Source of the DNA: Rhizobiales bacterium GAS188
GTDB taxonomy: Bacteria; Pseudomonadota; Alphaproteobacteria; Rhizobiales; Beijerinckiaceae
Direction of reading: 5' to 3'
Assembly: GCA_900104855.1 (NCBI GenBank)
Contig: FNSS01000001.1
Location: 2,170,001 to 2,234,000, forward strand
Length of the DNA stretch: 64,000 nt
Within the stretch, counting starts at the first letter, position 1. Every line of letters starts with the position of its first letter. Positions 44,260 through 54,500 of this stretch are shown here, piece after piece. The notes under the pieces are model-generated. The model did not search any database and was not told the DNA's origin. It worked only from the letters and a program-made list of their open reading frames with translations. Made by a program: the position numbers and the translations under genes.

Positions 44260-45864
44260 TCAGGCCTTCTCGACATTCCAGAACGGCACGATCTCCGGCA
44301 TGCCGATGATGCCCTTGATGTTCTTGCGATAGGCCGTCGGGGTGAGATGCTGGCCGAGAAGCACGGAACCGACGAATTCCCACCAGAGGCGCTGCATCTG
44401 CCGCGCGATGCCCTTGCGCTCTTCCAGCGTGTCGGCGTCCGCCCATTTGTTGCGGAGCAGCTCATACTCGTCGTTGGACGGCCAGCCGTACCAGGCCTTC
44501 GGGCCGTTGGCCAAGAGGAAGGAGGTGCCGAGCGGATCGCCATGCGAGTAGTCGGAGTCTTGCGAAATGAAGATGCTCCAGCCGCCCTGATCGACCGGTT
44601 CCTTATTGGCACGGCGGGTCACGACGCCGCCCCAATCGCTGGGCGCGAGCTCGACATTGATGCCCACCTTGCGCAGTTGGGCCGCGAGATATTGCGAGCA
44701 ATTGCTTTGCCAATCGGCGTTGGTCGCCTGCAGGATGACGACCTTTTCGCCGGCATAGCCTGCCTCCTTGAGCAGCTGGCGCGACTTGTCCAGATCGACA
44801 CCCTGCTTGAACCAGCCGGTATTGTCGTCATTGGACATCGGCGTGCCGTTTCCGAAAGGCGAGGCGACCGTGCGGTACCATTTCGGATCGCCGAAGGCCG
44901 CCTGCATGAACGCCTTCTGATCGACGAGATGCAGGATCGCCTGGCGAGCCTTGACGTCGTTGAACGGCTTCTGCAGGAAATTCATCCGCAGATAGGTGTC
45001 CTCCCCGTTCTTGTCGAGCACATCGACCGTGATGTTCGGATCAGCCTGGAGCTGGGCGATGAGATCGAGCGGCGGCCTTTCGACATAGTCGATTTCACCG
45101 GCCTGCAGCGCGGCGAGCGCGGTTTGCGGGTCGGCGATATTTTCCCAGATGACGCGGTCGAGCTTGGCGACCTTGCCTCCGGCGAGGCCATTGGGAGCTT
45201 CGCTGCGCGGCACATATTTGGCGTTGCGATCATAGGTGAAGCTGGCACCGGGCTTCGCCAGGGCGTGGTTGAAGGTGAAGGGGCCGGAGCCGATATTGGC
45301 GCTGATCTGCTCCGTCGCCGGCCGGCTCGCATCCTTCTCGCGCATGATGAAGCAGCACGGGGTGGTCGCTTTTCCCAGGAGCTCGACCAGAAGCCCGAAG
45401 GGCTGCTTCAGCACGATGACGAAGGTCTTGTCGTCCTTCGCCGAAATGTCGGCGGCGCGCGCCATGATCGCTTGGCCGCCTGGGTCGACCTGGCCCCAGC
45501 GGCGGATCGATTCGACGCAGTCCCTAGCAGTGACATTCGTGCCGTCATGCCAGCCGAGGCCGTCGCGCAGCTCGAACGTATATGTCTTCTTGTCGTCGGA
45601 CATGCCCCAGCGGCCGACCATCTGCGGCTGCGACTTGAAGCTCGAGTCGAGCGAGAACAGCGTGTCGTAGATCATCGCGCCGTGATCGGCGGTGATGTTC
45701 GCCGTCGTCCAGATCGGATCGAAGACGCGAAGATCGCTCGCCTTCACGACGCGGAAAGTCCGCGCATCCGACGGCGTAGCCTCGGCCCGCGGGGCGCGCG
45801 GCGCCATCGACACTGCGCCGGCGGCGAGGCCGGCCTGCATCAAGCGTCGGCGTGAGATGCGCAT
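44260..45864 (-). CDS. Peptide-type ABC substrate-binding protein (SBP_bac_5), intact
   Basis: 534-residue periplasmic binding protein with a twin-arginine leader (MRISRRRLMQAGLAAGAVSM). Family segments include LRVFDPIWTTANITADHGAM, YTFELRDGLGWHDGT and SGPFTFNHALAKPGASF. It is a close paralogue of the frameshifted gene at 35011 and should supply the importer encoded downstream. Ligands in this family are short peptides, glutathione-like molecules, opines or metal chelates; the sequence does not say which. Second gene of the operon after the M20 amidohydrolase. Confidence 0.9.
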   Translation of the reverse strand: MRISRRRLMQAGLAAGAVSMAPRAPRAEATPSDARTFRVVKASDLRVFDPIWTTANITADHGAMIYDTLFSLDSSFKSQPQMVGRWGMSDDKKTYTFELRDGLGWHDGTNVTARDCVESIRRWGQVDPGGQAIMARAADISAKDDKTFVIVLKQPFGLLVELLGKATTPCCFIMREKDASRPATEQISANIGSGPFTFNHALAKPGASFTYDRNAKYVPRSEAPNGLAGGKVAKLDRVIWENIADPQTALAALQAGEIDYVERPPLDLIAQLQADPNITVDVLDKNGEDTYLRMNFLQKPFNDVKARQAILHLVDQKAFMQAAFGDPKWYRTVASPFGNGTPMSNDDNTGWFKQGVDLDKSRQLLKEAGYAGEKVVILQATNADWQSNCSQYLAAQLRKVGINVELAPSDWGGVVTRRANKEPVDQGGWSIFISQDSDYSHGDPLGTSFLLANGPKAWYGWPSNDEYELLRNKWADADTLEERKGIARQMQRLWWEFVGSVLLGQHLTPTAYRKNIKGIIGMPEIVPFWNVEKA

Positions 45865-45903
45865 GGAAGCCTCCTTTGTGATTGTTGCGGTAGGTCCCGC
45901 CTT

Positions 45904-47445
45904 TCAGGACCGGCGGTCGTCGATGTGCGGATGAGGGTGATGACCCTCGTGGATCGTGGAGCGTGCGAAGCCGCCTGGCTTGCGCTGCTCACGCGGCCGA
46001 AATGGTCCGCGCGCGTCGGTGTCGGCGCGATATCCGGGGAGGTCCGGCCGGGCATCGTCGGGAATGGGGTCGACGAAGGGCGTCGCCTCGAGATGAGCGC
46101 GATGCTCGGCTTGCGCCTCCTCGATCAACTCTTCGTTCATCAGGAGATCGAGCGCGGTGCTGGCCATCACTTTGGCAGCGTGTTCCATGCCCTTATGGGC
46201 AGCGGGCGCCTTGCCCTGCGCGACGAGTTGCCATGAATGGCCAGGCGTCCCGATCGCATAGACAGCGCCGAGAAGCCCCACTGTCGGCACGACCCAGCTG
46301 ACATTGCCGACATCCGTCGAGCCGATGAGCGTGCCGTCACCGCTGCGCGGGGGGCAAATGATGTCGCAGAGCGGGGCGAGCTTTTTCGATCCCGAACCAA
46401 CGCGGTGATAGGCGGAAGCGATGGCCTCGTCCCCGACCGTTTCCTGGATGCGTGCCGCAAAGGCGCGATCGGCATCGTCGAACACCGGCGGGCCGAGACG
46501 CCCCAGGTGCGTGTGCATCAGCCGCTCGAGCGCCTGGTTGCCGAGGAGGTTCGCCTCGCCGGTCAGCATCCGGCTGCTCACCGTCGTCTCGGTCATCAAG
46601 GCGGCGCCTTCGGCGATCTTCCGCACCCGAAGAACCAGGCCGCGCAGCTCGGAGATGTCTCCGCCGCGGACGACGTAGCGCACGGTCGCCCGGCCCTGAA
46701 CGACGTTTGGCGCGCTGCCGCCCGAATCGGTAATGGCGTAGTGAATGCGCGCCCGGCTCGGCATGTGCTCGCGCATATAGTTGACGCCGACATTCATCAG
46801 CTCGACCGCGTCGAGGGCGCTGCGCCCCAGATGCGGCGCCGCGGCCGCATGCGAGGTTCGACCCACGAAGTGGAAATTCATCTCATTGCAAGCGAGCGAA
46901 ACGGGATTGGCGACGCCGGCGAAGGCCGCCGGATGCCAGGTGATCGCGACATCCACATCCTTGAAGGCACCCGCCCGCACCATATAGCCTTTGCCGGATC
47001 CACCTTCTTCGGCCGGACACCCATAGTAACGGATGCGGCCTTTCAGCCGCCGCCTGGCCAGATAATCCTTGACGGCGGTCGCGGCCTGTAAGGCGCCGGC
47101 GCCGAGCAGATTATGTCCGCAGCCATGCCCGTTCGCGCCCGCCAGCAAAGGTCGCGGTTCGGCAATGCCGGCTTCCTGGCTCAACGCCGGCAAGGCATCA
47201 TATTCGCCAAGTATTGCGATGACCGGGCCGCCTTCGCCGGCCTCTCCCATGACGGCCGTCGGCAGGCCGCCGACGCCGCGCGTGACCCGGAAGCCTTCTT
47301 CCTGGAGCAGGACTGCGTGCTCCTCGGAAGACCGGAATTCTTCGTAGTTGAGCTCCGGCATTTCCCATACGCGATCGCTCAGCGCGAAGAATTTGTCGCA
47401 TTTCTCTTCGACAAATGGCCAGACCGCTTCCGCATTCGACACCAT
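45904..47445 (-). CDS. M20 family amidohydrolase (AbgB-like)
   Basis: 513-residue zinc/manganese amidohydrolase. Metal-binding strings GANGHGCGHNLLGAGALQAA (His/Asp region), GCPAEEGGSGKGYM (catalytic Glu pair) and VAITWHP are present, and a dimerisation domain lies in the middle. AbgB cleaves p-aminobenzoyl-glutamate; relatives deacylate amino acids. The C-terminal about 50 residues (rich in His/Asp/Arg) look non-family. Start ATG 47445 suits the family; GTG 47472 is the alternative. Cytoplasmic, first gene of the importer operon. Confidence 0.85.
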   Translation of the reverse strand: MVSNAEAVWPFVEEKCDKFFALSDRVWEMPELNYEEFRSSEEHAVLLQEEGFRVTRGVGGLPTAVMGEAGEGGPVIAILGEYDALPALSQEAGIAEPRPLLAGANGHGCGHNLLGAGALQAATAVKDYLARRRLKGRIRYYGCPAEEGGSGKGYMVRAGAFKDVDVAITWHPAAFAGVANPVSLACNEMNFHFVGRTSHAAAAPHLGRSALDAVELMNVGVNYMREHMPSRARIHYAITDSGGSAPNVVQGRATVRYVVRGGDISELRGLVLRVRKIAEGAALMTETTVSSRMLTGEANLLGNQALERLMHTHLGRLGPPVFDDADRAFAARIQETVGDEAIASAYHRVGSGSKKLAPLCDIICPPRSGDGTLIGSTDVGNVSWVVPTVGLLGAVYAIGTPGHSWQLVAQGKAPAAHKGMEHAAKVMASTALDLLMNEELIEEAQAEHRAHLEATPFVDPIPDDARPDLPGYRADTDARGPFRPREQRKPGGFARSTIHEGHHPHPHIDDRRS

Positions 47446-47675
47446 GGGCGATCGTCGCTCCTTCGTTTCCACCTGCCTTGCCGCGACTATTCGGCAAGAC
47501 CATTCCCGGTTGCTGCCCGAGCCCCGCTTGCGGCGCCGAGTTGGCTTGTTTGTTCTGGCGAAGAAGCTAACGCCTCAGCCGTGAGGTAGGCGCTCTAATT
47601 GCTCATCCGGCACGCACAATCCTTGCGTCGAGGGCCGGCTGCGCGCATTGTCGTTGCGCGCCCCAGGCGGAACGA

Positions 47676-48161
47676 TCACTCGGTGATCGGGATCGAGACA
47701 CCTGTCTTGACGCGATCCATTGCGACCAGCGTCCTGAATTTCGTGACATTGTGGTCGCCGAAGAATAGGCGCCGCGTCATCGCTTCATACTCGGCCATGT
47801 CGGTGACGTTGACGACCAGGACGAAGTCGACTTCCCCGGTGACGTAGTAACATTGCTGCACTTCCGGAGCGGCGGCGAAATTCCTCTTGATCGAGTCGAG
47901 AAGGTCGATGCGTTCGTTCTCGACCGATACCTCCACGATGAGAGTGATGGGGCGTCCGACCTTCTCGGGCGCAATGATCGCGACGTTGCCCATGATGATG
48001 CCTCGATCCTGCATGCGCTTGATGCGTCGCTGGACCGCCGCGGCCGACAGGTTGACTTTAGCGCCGATGACCCGTTGCGGTGTTTGATTGTCGAGTTGCA
48101 GCATTCTCAGGATCTTGCGATCAAAGGCGTCGATTTCCGGCGGTGTAATCTTGTTCAGCAT
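47676..48161 (-). CDS. Lrp/AsnC family regulator
   Basis: 161 residues: N-terminal HTH (EIDAFDRKILRMLQLDNQTP, then AKVNLSAAAVQRRIKRMQD) and a C-terminal RAM ligand-binding domain (CYYVTGEVDFVLVVNVTDM). Lrp-type proteins sense amino acids. Its position between the amidohydrolase operon and the divergent dpaL copy 2 suggests it controls one or both. Promoter likely in the 392-bp gap upstream, which holds a 19-bp palindrome. Confidence 0.88.
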   Translation of the reverse strand: MLNKITPPEIDAFDRKILRMLQLDNQTPQRVIGAKVNLSAAAVQRRIKRMQDRGIIMGNVAIIAPEKVGRPITLIVEVSVENERIDLLDSIKRNFAAAPEVQQCYYVTGEVDFVLVVNVTDMAEYEAMTRRLFFGDHNVTKFRTLVAMDRVKTGVSIPITE

Positions 48162-48553
48162 GGTCGGATCAACTCAATCTGTTGCTTACCCCCGGCGGAG
48201 AAAGCCATCGAAATCGGGACGGCGCAACGATTCGTTTCCGTGCGAAGCGGGTTGCGATCGCTTGTCGGACGCGGCGTCCGACGCGCCCCGCCGCGGCTGA
48301 TCGGCCTCACCTCGTTCCCGGCCGTCCGGTCGCCATCCGCGATGTCAATCAAACACGGGACACCTCGCAAACACGGCACATATCGAGTTTTTCGCTCGTT
48401 TCGAATGACGGATTCGAGGCCAATTCACGCTCGGCTTCGCACATCTTCTTCGCGACGCGGCCTGACTGCGAAGATGCCGCAGAGGCCGCAATTCGGGGAT
48501 CATGAAGGTGACCTAAGAGCCCGCATGATCTCGATAGGCGAGGAGATGAGACC
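48162..48553. promoter_or_regulatory. Divergent control region with a 19-bp palindrome
   Basis: GTCGGACGC-G-GCGTCCGAC (48264-48282), perfect nine-base arms, lies about 100 bp upstream of the Lrp-type start and 270 bp from the lyase start. It may be an operator or a hairpin. No gene is supported in this gap. Confidence 0.4.
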
Positions 48554-49771
48554 GTGCTCGTTTTGAACGACAGCCCGAAGAACGGGGCGCTGCTGCCGGC
48601 CTATGCCGGGCTCCTCGGGCGGGATGCTCCGGCTCTGGTTCTCTCCTATCCGAGCCTGTCGGATGATCGCAGCCCCACGCCCCTGCATGATCTGCAGGCT
48701 TTGGCGGGCGCCCTCAGGATCGGCCGCCTCTACGCCAAGGATGAAGGGTTTCGTCCGGAGCTTCGCAGCTTCAAGGCGCTGGGCGGCGCCTTCGCGGTGG
48801 CCAGGCTCCTGCAGGTTTGGGCGCAAGAGCAGCTCGGCCGCCCGGTCGCGCCCTCGGAGCTGATGACGCCGGAAATCCGGGCCATCGCCGCCGGCAAGAC
48901 GGTCACTTGCGCCACGGCAGGCAATCATGGCCGGTCGGTCGCTGCCGGCGCCCGGCTGCTCGGCTGCCGGGCCGTCATCTTCGTGCACCGGCATGTTGCG
49001 GCGGAGCGCCTCGAGGCGATGCAGGCGGCCGGCGCCGATATCGAAGTCGTGCAGGGAAGCTATGACGACAGCGTGGCGGAATGCACCCGCGTCGCTGCGG
49101 AACGCGGCTGGCAGATTGTCTCCGACACGACATGGCCCGGCTATGAGACGATACCCGGCTATGTGATGCAGGGCTATACCGTGATGGTCGATGAGGCGCT
49201 TTCGGCCATCGAAGCCAAGGGCGAGCGGCTGACCCATATTTTCGTGCAGGGCGGGGTTGGGGGGTTTGCCGCCGCCGTCGCCGGGCATGCGGCGCTTCGC
49301 TATGGCGCCGACCGGCCGAAGATCGTGGTCGTGGAGCCGGAAAGGGCGAACTGCCTGCTGCAGAGCGCCCAGGCCGGAGCGCCCATCCGCATCGACGAAG
49401 GCGAACCGACCATCATGGGGATGCTCGCCTGTTACCAACCTTCGCTGGTCGCCTGGCGCATTCTGCAAGCGACGGCGCATGCCTTCATGGATGTGCCCGA
49501 GAGCGGAGCGGTCGAGGTCATGCGCAGGCTCGCCGCCCCGCGCGACGGTGACCCCGCCATCGTGGCCGGCGAGTCGGGAGGTGTCGGCCTTGCCGGCCTC
49601 ATGCAGGCTGCCGCCGATCCCAAGACCCGCTCCTCGCTCGCGCTCACCGAGGCGTCGCGCGTGATGGTCATCATCAGCGAAGGTGCGACCGCGCCACGTC
49701 GCTACCGCGAGATCGTCGGCATGAGCGCGGAGGCGGTGCTGGCACGGGCCCCGGCGGATATTGCGGGCTGA
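48554..49771 (+). CDS. Diaminopropionate ammonia-lyase-like, copy 2
   Basis: 405 residues, fold type II PLP enzyme. RSFKALGGAFAVARLL holds the PLP lysine and GGVGGFAAAVAGHAALRYG the phosphate loop; SDTTWPGYETIPGYVMQGYT matches the DAPAL consensus better than copy 1. In contrast the TDGNHG motif has changed to TAGNHG, so one acidic residue present in copy 1 is lost. GTG 48554 follows GAGGAGATGAG. Its function may differ from copy 1 in stereo- or substrate preference. Pairs with the acyl-CoA synthetase gene downstream. Confidence 0.82.
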   Translation: MLVLNDSPKNGALLPAYAGLLGRDAPALVLSYPSLSDDRSPTPLHDLQALAGALRIGRLYAKDEGFRPELRSFKALGGAFAVARLLQVWAQEQLGRPVAPSELMTPEIRAIAAGKTVTCATAGNHGRSVAAGARLLGCRAVIFVHRHVAAERLEAMQAAGADIEVVQGSYDDSVAECTRVAAERGWQIVSDTTWPGYETIPGYVMQGYTVMVDEALSAIEAKGERLTHIFVQGGVGGFAAAVAGHAALRYGADRPKIVVVEPERANCLLQSAQAGAPIRIDEGEPTIMGMLACYQPSLVAWRILQATAHAFMDVPESGAVEVMRRLAAPRDGDPAIVAGESGGVGLAGLMQAAADPKTRSSLALTEASRVMVIISEGATAPRRYREIVGMSAEAVLARAPADIAG

Positions 49772-49897
49772 GGCTTTGGGCCTTCGACGTCGCCGCGGGC
49801 ATCGCATCTGGGAGGATGTCGAGCGAATCCGGAGGCTGAGGCTGCGCCGAGGCCGGACGGCGCTCTCGTTTTCGGCCATAGGCCAAGGAGATATGTA

Positions 49898-51430
49898 ATG
49901 GGCTTCATGGCGATCAAGGCAGGCAGGCGCCGCATCGATGGAGCAGCGTTCGAGAAGCGGGTGCTCATGATCGCCTCCGGCCTCGCCGGGATCGGCGTTG
50001 CGGCAGGGGACGCCGTCGCTTTGCTGATGCGCAACGATACGTGCTTTTTGGAAGCGACCTTTGCCATTCAGCATCTCGGCGCATATGCGGTTCCGCTGAA
50101 TTGGCATTGCAAGGCCGACGAGCTCCTCTACATCATCGAGGATTGCGCCGCGAAGATCCTGATCGTCCATGCGGATTTGCTGAGGGGTCTCCGCCCTCGC
50201 CTGCCGGACATGATCGCCGTCATCGCGGTCGCGACGCCAGACCACATCGCCGAGGCTTTTCGGGTTCCGCACGAAAGCCGCGGCGTTCCTGCCGGCCTCA
50301 GGGCCTGGGATCGATGGATCGACGAGCAGACGCCCATGCAGGCTCCGACTCAGCCGGCTCCGGAGAGCCTCATCTATACGTCCGGGACCACCGGCTCGCC
50401 CAAAGGGGTGCGCCGCAAGGCCCAGACATCCGAACAGGCGATCCTCGGCGAAATCATGCGCGCCAGGGTCTTCGGCATCGGAGCTGGCGCACGCGTCCTC
50501 GTCGCCGCGCCCCTCTATCACACCGCCCCCAATCTGTTCGCGTCGCGGGCCATTCGCAAGGGAGAGTTGCTCGTCTTGCCGCCACGCTTCGATCCCGAAG
50601 GCCTGCTTCAGCATATCGAGCGCCATGCGATGACACATCTCTACGCGGTTCCCACCATGTTCGCGCGCATGCTCAACCTGCCCGAACGGATGCGCCGGCG
50701 TTACGACTTGTCCTCCCTCTCATTCGTGCTGCACGCGGGCGGTCCTTGCCCTCCTGCCGTCAAGCGGGCCATGATCGAATGGCTGGGCCCGATCATCAAC
50801 GAATATTACGGCTCGACGGAGCACGGCCCGCTCAGCTTCAGCACGAGCGCCGACTGGCTGGCCCGGCCCGGAACCGTGGGGCGCGCCGCGCCTTCCGCGA
50901 CGATCAGCATCCAGAACGATACGGGCCTTCAGCTGCCGCCGGGCGAGGTCGGCGAAGTGCTCGGGCACAATGCGGCATGCTCTGATTTCACCTATCTGCA
51001 TCGGGAGGGCGCAAGGGCAGAGCTGCAGCGCGGCGATCTCCTGATGACCGGCGATCTCGGCTATCTCGATGCGGACGGCTACCTGTTCCTGTGCGATCGC
51101 AAGCGCGACATGGTGATCTCCGGCGGCGTCAACATCTATCCGGCCGAGATCGAAAGCGTCCTCATGGAACATGACGGCGTTGCGGATTGCGTGGTCTTCG
51201 GCATACCGCACCCGGAATTCGGCGAAGCCGTGATGGCGATCGTGGAGCCGCAGCATGAGCGGCAGCTCGATCCCGAGATGATCCGCGTCTTCCTGGCGGG
51301 CCGGCTGGCATCCTACAAGGTGCCGGCCCGCATCGAGGTCCGCCAGGGATTGCCGCGCGAGGAATCCGGCAAGATCCGAAAGCGCTTGCTGCGCGACCCC
51401 TATTGGCAGGGCGCGGGACGGACCATCTGA
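49898..51430 (+). CDS. AMP-forming acyl-CoA synthetase/ligase
   Basis: 510-residue ANL-superfamily enzyme that activates a carboxylic acid with ATP and CoA. The AMP-binding P-loop is YTSGTTGSPKGVRRK, the A5 motif NEYYGSTEHG, A7 TGDLGYLD, the hinge DRKRDMVISGG, and the catalytic lysine is in EESGKIRKRLL. The substrate is not evident; short- or medium-chain acids, or oxalate-type acids, are possible. ATG 49898 has AAGGAG 7 bases upstream. It follows lyase copy 2 by 126 bp and probably shares its transcript. Confidence 0.85.
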   Translation: MGFMAIKAGRRRIDGAAFEKRVLMIASGLAGIGVAAGDAVALLMRNDTCFLEATFAIQHLGAYAVPLNWHCKADELLYIIEDCAAKILIVHADLLRGLRPRLPDMIAVIAVATPDHIAEAFRVPHESRGVPAGLRAWDRWIDEQTPMQAPTQPAPESLIYTSGTTGSPKGVRRKAQTSEQAILGEIMRARVFGIGAGARVLVAAPLYHTAPNLFASRAIRKGELLVLPPRFDPEGLLQHIERHAMTHLYAVPTMFARMLNLPERMRRRYDLSSLSFVLHAGGPCPPAVKRAMIEWLGPIINEYYGSTEHGPLSFSTSADWLARPGTVGRAAPSATISIQNDTGLQLPPGEVGEVLGHNAACSDFTYLHREGARAELQRGDLLMTGDLGYLDADGYLFLCDRKRDMVISGGVNIYPAEIESVLMEHDGVADCVVFGIPHPEFGEAVMAIVEPQHERQLDPEMIRVFLAGRLASYKVPARIEVRQGLPREESGKIRKRLLRDPYWQGAGRTI

Positions 51431-51572
51431 CCGGGGCGTCCCTCCGGCCTTCTCGTCGCACCTCCACCAGGCTCACCGATCTCAGCCGCGTGCCAACCGG
51501 ATGATCGGCGCCGTGCGATCTTCGGCCGCGAAAGAGCCTGATGACACGGTGCGACACGGCGCCGTCGTCACC

Positions 51573-54500
51573 TCATGCCGCAAGCGCCGCCTCGATCGGC
51601 GCCAGGAATGCCTTGAGGCCGGCATCGACGAGCACCGTCTGGATACGGGCGAGGTCTTGCCGTATCGCCGCATCGGCCCCGTCGCGCTGCACGCCGGCGA
51701 GTGCATGACAGCGGGCGACGAAGATCTCCGTCCATGGGAGCGGCTCGGACGCCGCATAACCTTCGAGCAGATCGGCATAGCGCAACGCAGCCTTCGCGTC
51801 GCCGGCAACCAGCATCGCTTCCATCGCGTCGCGATAGAACCACAGATGATTATGGCCGACGCTGCCGCGCCGCAGCAGCTCTTCGGCCTCGGCGAGGAGC
51901 CGGTCACGCTCGGCCTCGTCCGCGACGGCGCGGCTCAAGGCGCTCAGCGCCTTCGGGCCGCTGAACTGCAGCCCGATTTCGCGGGCGACCGCGAGCGCCT
52001 GGCGCAAGAGCGCGACCGCGTCCTCGCGTCGGCCGCCATCGAGCAGGAGGCGCCCTTGCATCTCGAGATTCTGCGCCTCGAAGCGTCGAGCCCCGAGCTG
52101 ACGGATGAGCCGCATCTCGCGCTCGAGATGCTCCCGCATCCGCTCATATTCGCCGAGCTCGTAGCTGGCGAAGACATTGATCGTCTCGCCGAGCATCTCG
52201 GCGCGCGGCTGGCCGACCAGCGCCGCATTGCGCACCGCGGCCGCTCCATCGTCGCAGGCCTGCCGCGGCTGGTTGAGATAGACGCGGCTGAACCCGGCCA
52301 TGGAGCGATTGGCGACTTCGATGCGGCCGAAGCCGTGCTCGCGGCTGATCTCGACGCAGCGGTTGAAATGCGCAAAGGCGGTGCGCATCCGACCCTGCGC
52401 ATAGGCGGCATCGGCGAGCCCGCCGAGAGAGCGCGCCTCGGCCTCCGGAGAGCCCGAGCGCTTTGCGTAGACGAGGCCACGCTCATGCTCCGCGCGGCAA
52501 CCCTCGATCTTGCCCAGCGGGAAGAGGATGTTGCCGCGCAGATGGTGCAGGCGGGCAAGTTCCGGCACGAGGTCATGACGCTCGGCGCAAACCTGCGCCG
52601 CTTCGAGCAAGGCCAGCGCCTCGTCCAGCCCTTCCGACACGCGCAGGCCTTCGGCGAGACCGAGCTGCGCCCGGCACAGGTTCACCTCGTTCGACACCGC
52701 GGCGATCGCCTGGCGATAGCTCGCAATCGATGCCGTGATGTCGCCGAGATCGCGCTGCAGCTTGCCTTTGAGGCAGATCAGCTCGTAGCGCTCATCGTCG
52801 TCCCGCACGATCTCGAGGCCGCGTTCGGCGAGACGCAGCGCCGCATCGGCATGATAGGCCAGACGCTGCGACGCTGCAGCCTCGAGATAGGCGCGCGGCG
52901 CCCTTTCGTCTCCGGCACGATCGAGATGCTGGGCCCGCAATGCGGGATCCAGCGCCGCGAACCATTCGGCCGCGATGCGGTGGAGATCGCGTCGGCGAGC
53001 CCGCAGCAGCGACGAGTAGGCACCTTCCTGGATGAGGGCGTGCGCAAAGAGGAAGCCGTCGCCCTCCGGCAAGACCAGCGCATGCGTCAGCAGCCCGTCG
53101 CAGACATAATCCGGGACGTCGATGAGCTTACGCAGAAGCGGCAATTCGAAACGCTGGCCGATCACCGAGGCTGCCTGGAAGGCCTGTCGGTCGAGCGCTT
53201 GCAGCCGGTCCATGCGGGCCAGCACCAGGCTCTGGATGGAAGCCGGAATGGCCTCCTCGCTGCCTTCCTCGGCGTTGTGCAGAAGCTGCTCGAGGAACAA
53301 GGGATTGCCGCCGGCGCGATCGATGCAGGCCAGCGCCAGACGCTGCGTCGCGTCGATGAAGCTGCCGGCGAGGTTCAGCGCCTCCTCCCGGCGCAGCGGG
53401 CCGAGATCGATGGTCGCAAAGGGCGTGCCGCGACAGCCCGCGCGCCAGGCAGGGTCGATCGGATCTCCCTCGACGCGCGATGTCATCACCAGGAGGCCAG
53501 GTCCGCCGGCGAGCGCGGCGGCGAGCGCCCCGAGATGGCCGAGCAGATGCGCATCCGCCCAGTGCAGATCCTCGACGACGATCAGGAGCGGCGAGCGCCC
53601 GCAGCTGTGTTCCGTGAGCGCCCCCACCAGCGCACGCTTGCCGCGATTGCGGGCGGCGTTGTCCATGGCGTCGTAGAGCGCGCGCCATTCGCCGCTCGGG
53701 GGCAGGTCGAGAAGGTCGTAGAGGAAAGCCAGCCGCTCCGCGGCCACCAGGCCGCTCGCCACCGCGCGCTCGGCCATGGCACGGCGCTCCTCGGCGCCGG
53801 CGCTTGCCGGCAGATCGAGCAGGCTGCGCACGATGTCGCGGATCGGGTCGCGCCCCTTGCCCACGCCGAAATCCAGCACCAAAGCGCGATGCACCGCAAA
53901 GCCCTGCGCCTCGGCGATGCGGCGCATCTCGTCGACGAGGCGGGTCTTGCCGATGCCCGCTTCGCCGCGCACATAGACGACCTGGCCGCTGCGGCGCGCC
54001 AGGCAGGCGCCGATCATGCCCGCGAACTGCTCGAGCTCGGCTGCCCGTCCGACGAAGGGGCTGCGGCTCGCTGCCGGCTGCTCTCCTGAGATGCCGCGCA
54101 GGCACCAGACGCGCACGCCCGCATCAATGCCCTTGAATTGCATGTCGCCCAGCGCATCGCATTCGGCGCGGCCGGACAGGGCGCCATGCACCTCATCGGA
54201 GATCAACGTCTGTCCGGGACCGGCGGCCGCGACGAGGCGCGCCGAGAGGTTCACCGAGTCGCCGAGCACGGTGTAGTCCTGGCCTCCGGCCCGACCGATG
54301 CCTCCGGCGACGACCTCGCCGCTGGCGATGCCGATATGGGCCTGCAACCGGCGCCCGGCGCGATCGCTCAATCGGCCGAGCGCCTCGTGAATATCGAGCG
54401 CCGCGCGGGCCGCACGCAGCGGATCGTCGTCATGGGCGACAGGCGCGCCGAACAGCGCCATGACGCCATCGCCCATATGCTTGTCAACCGAGCCGCCGCA

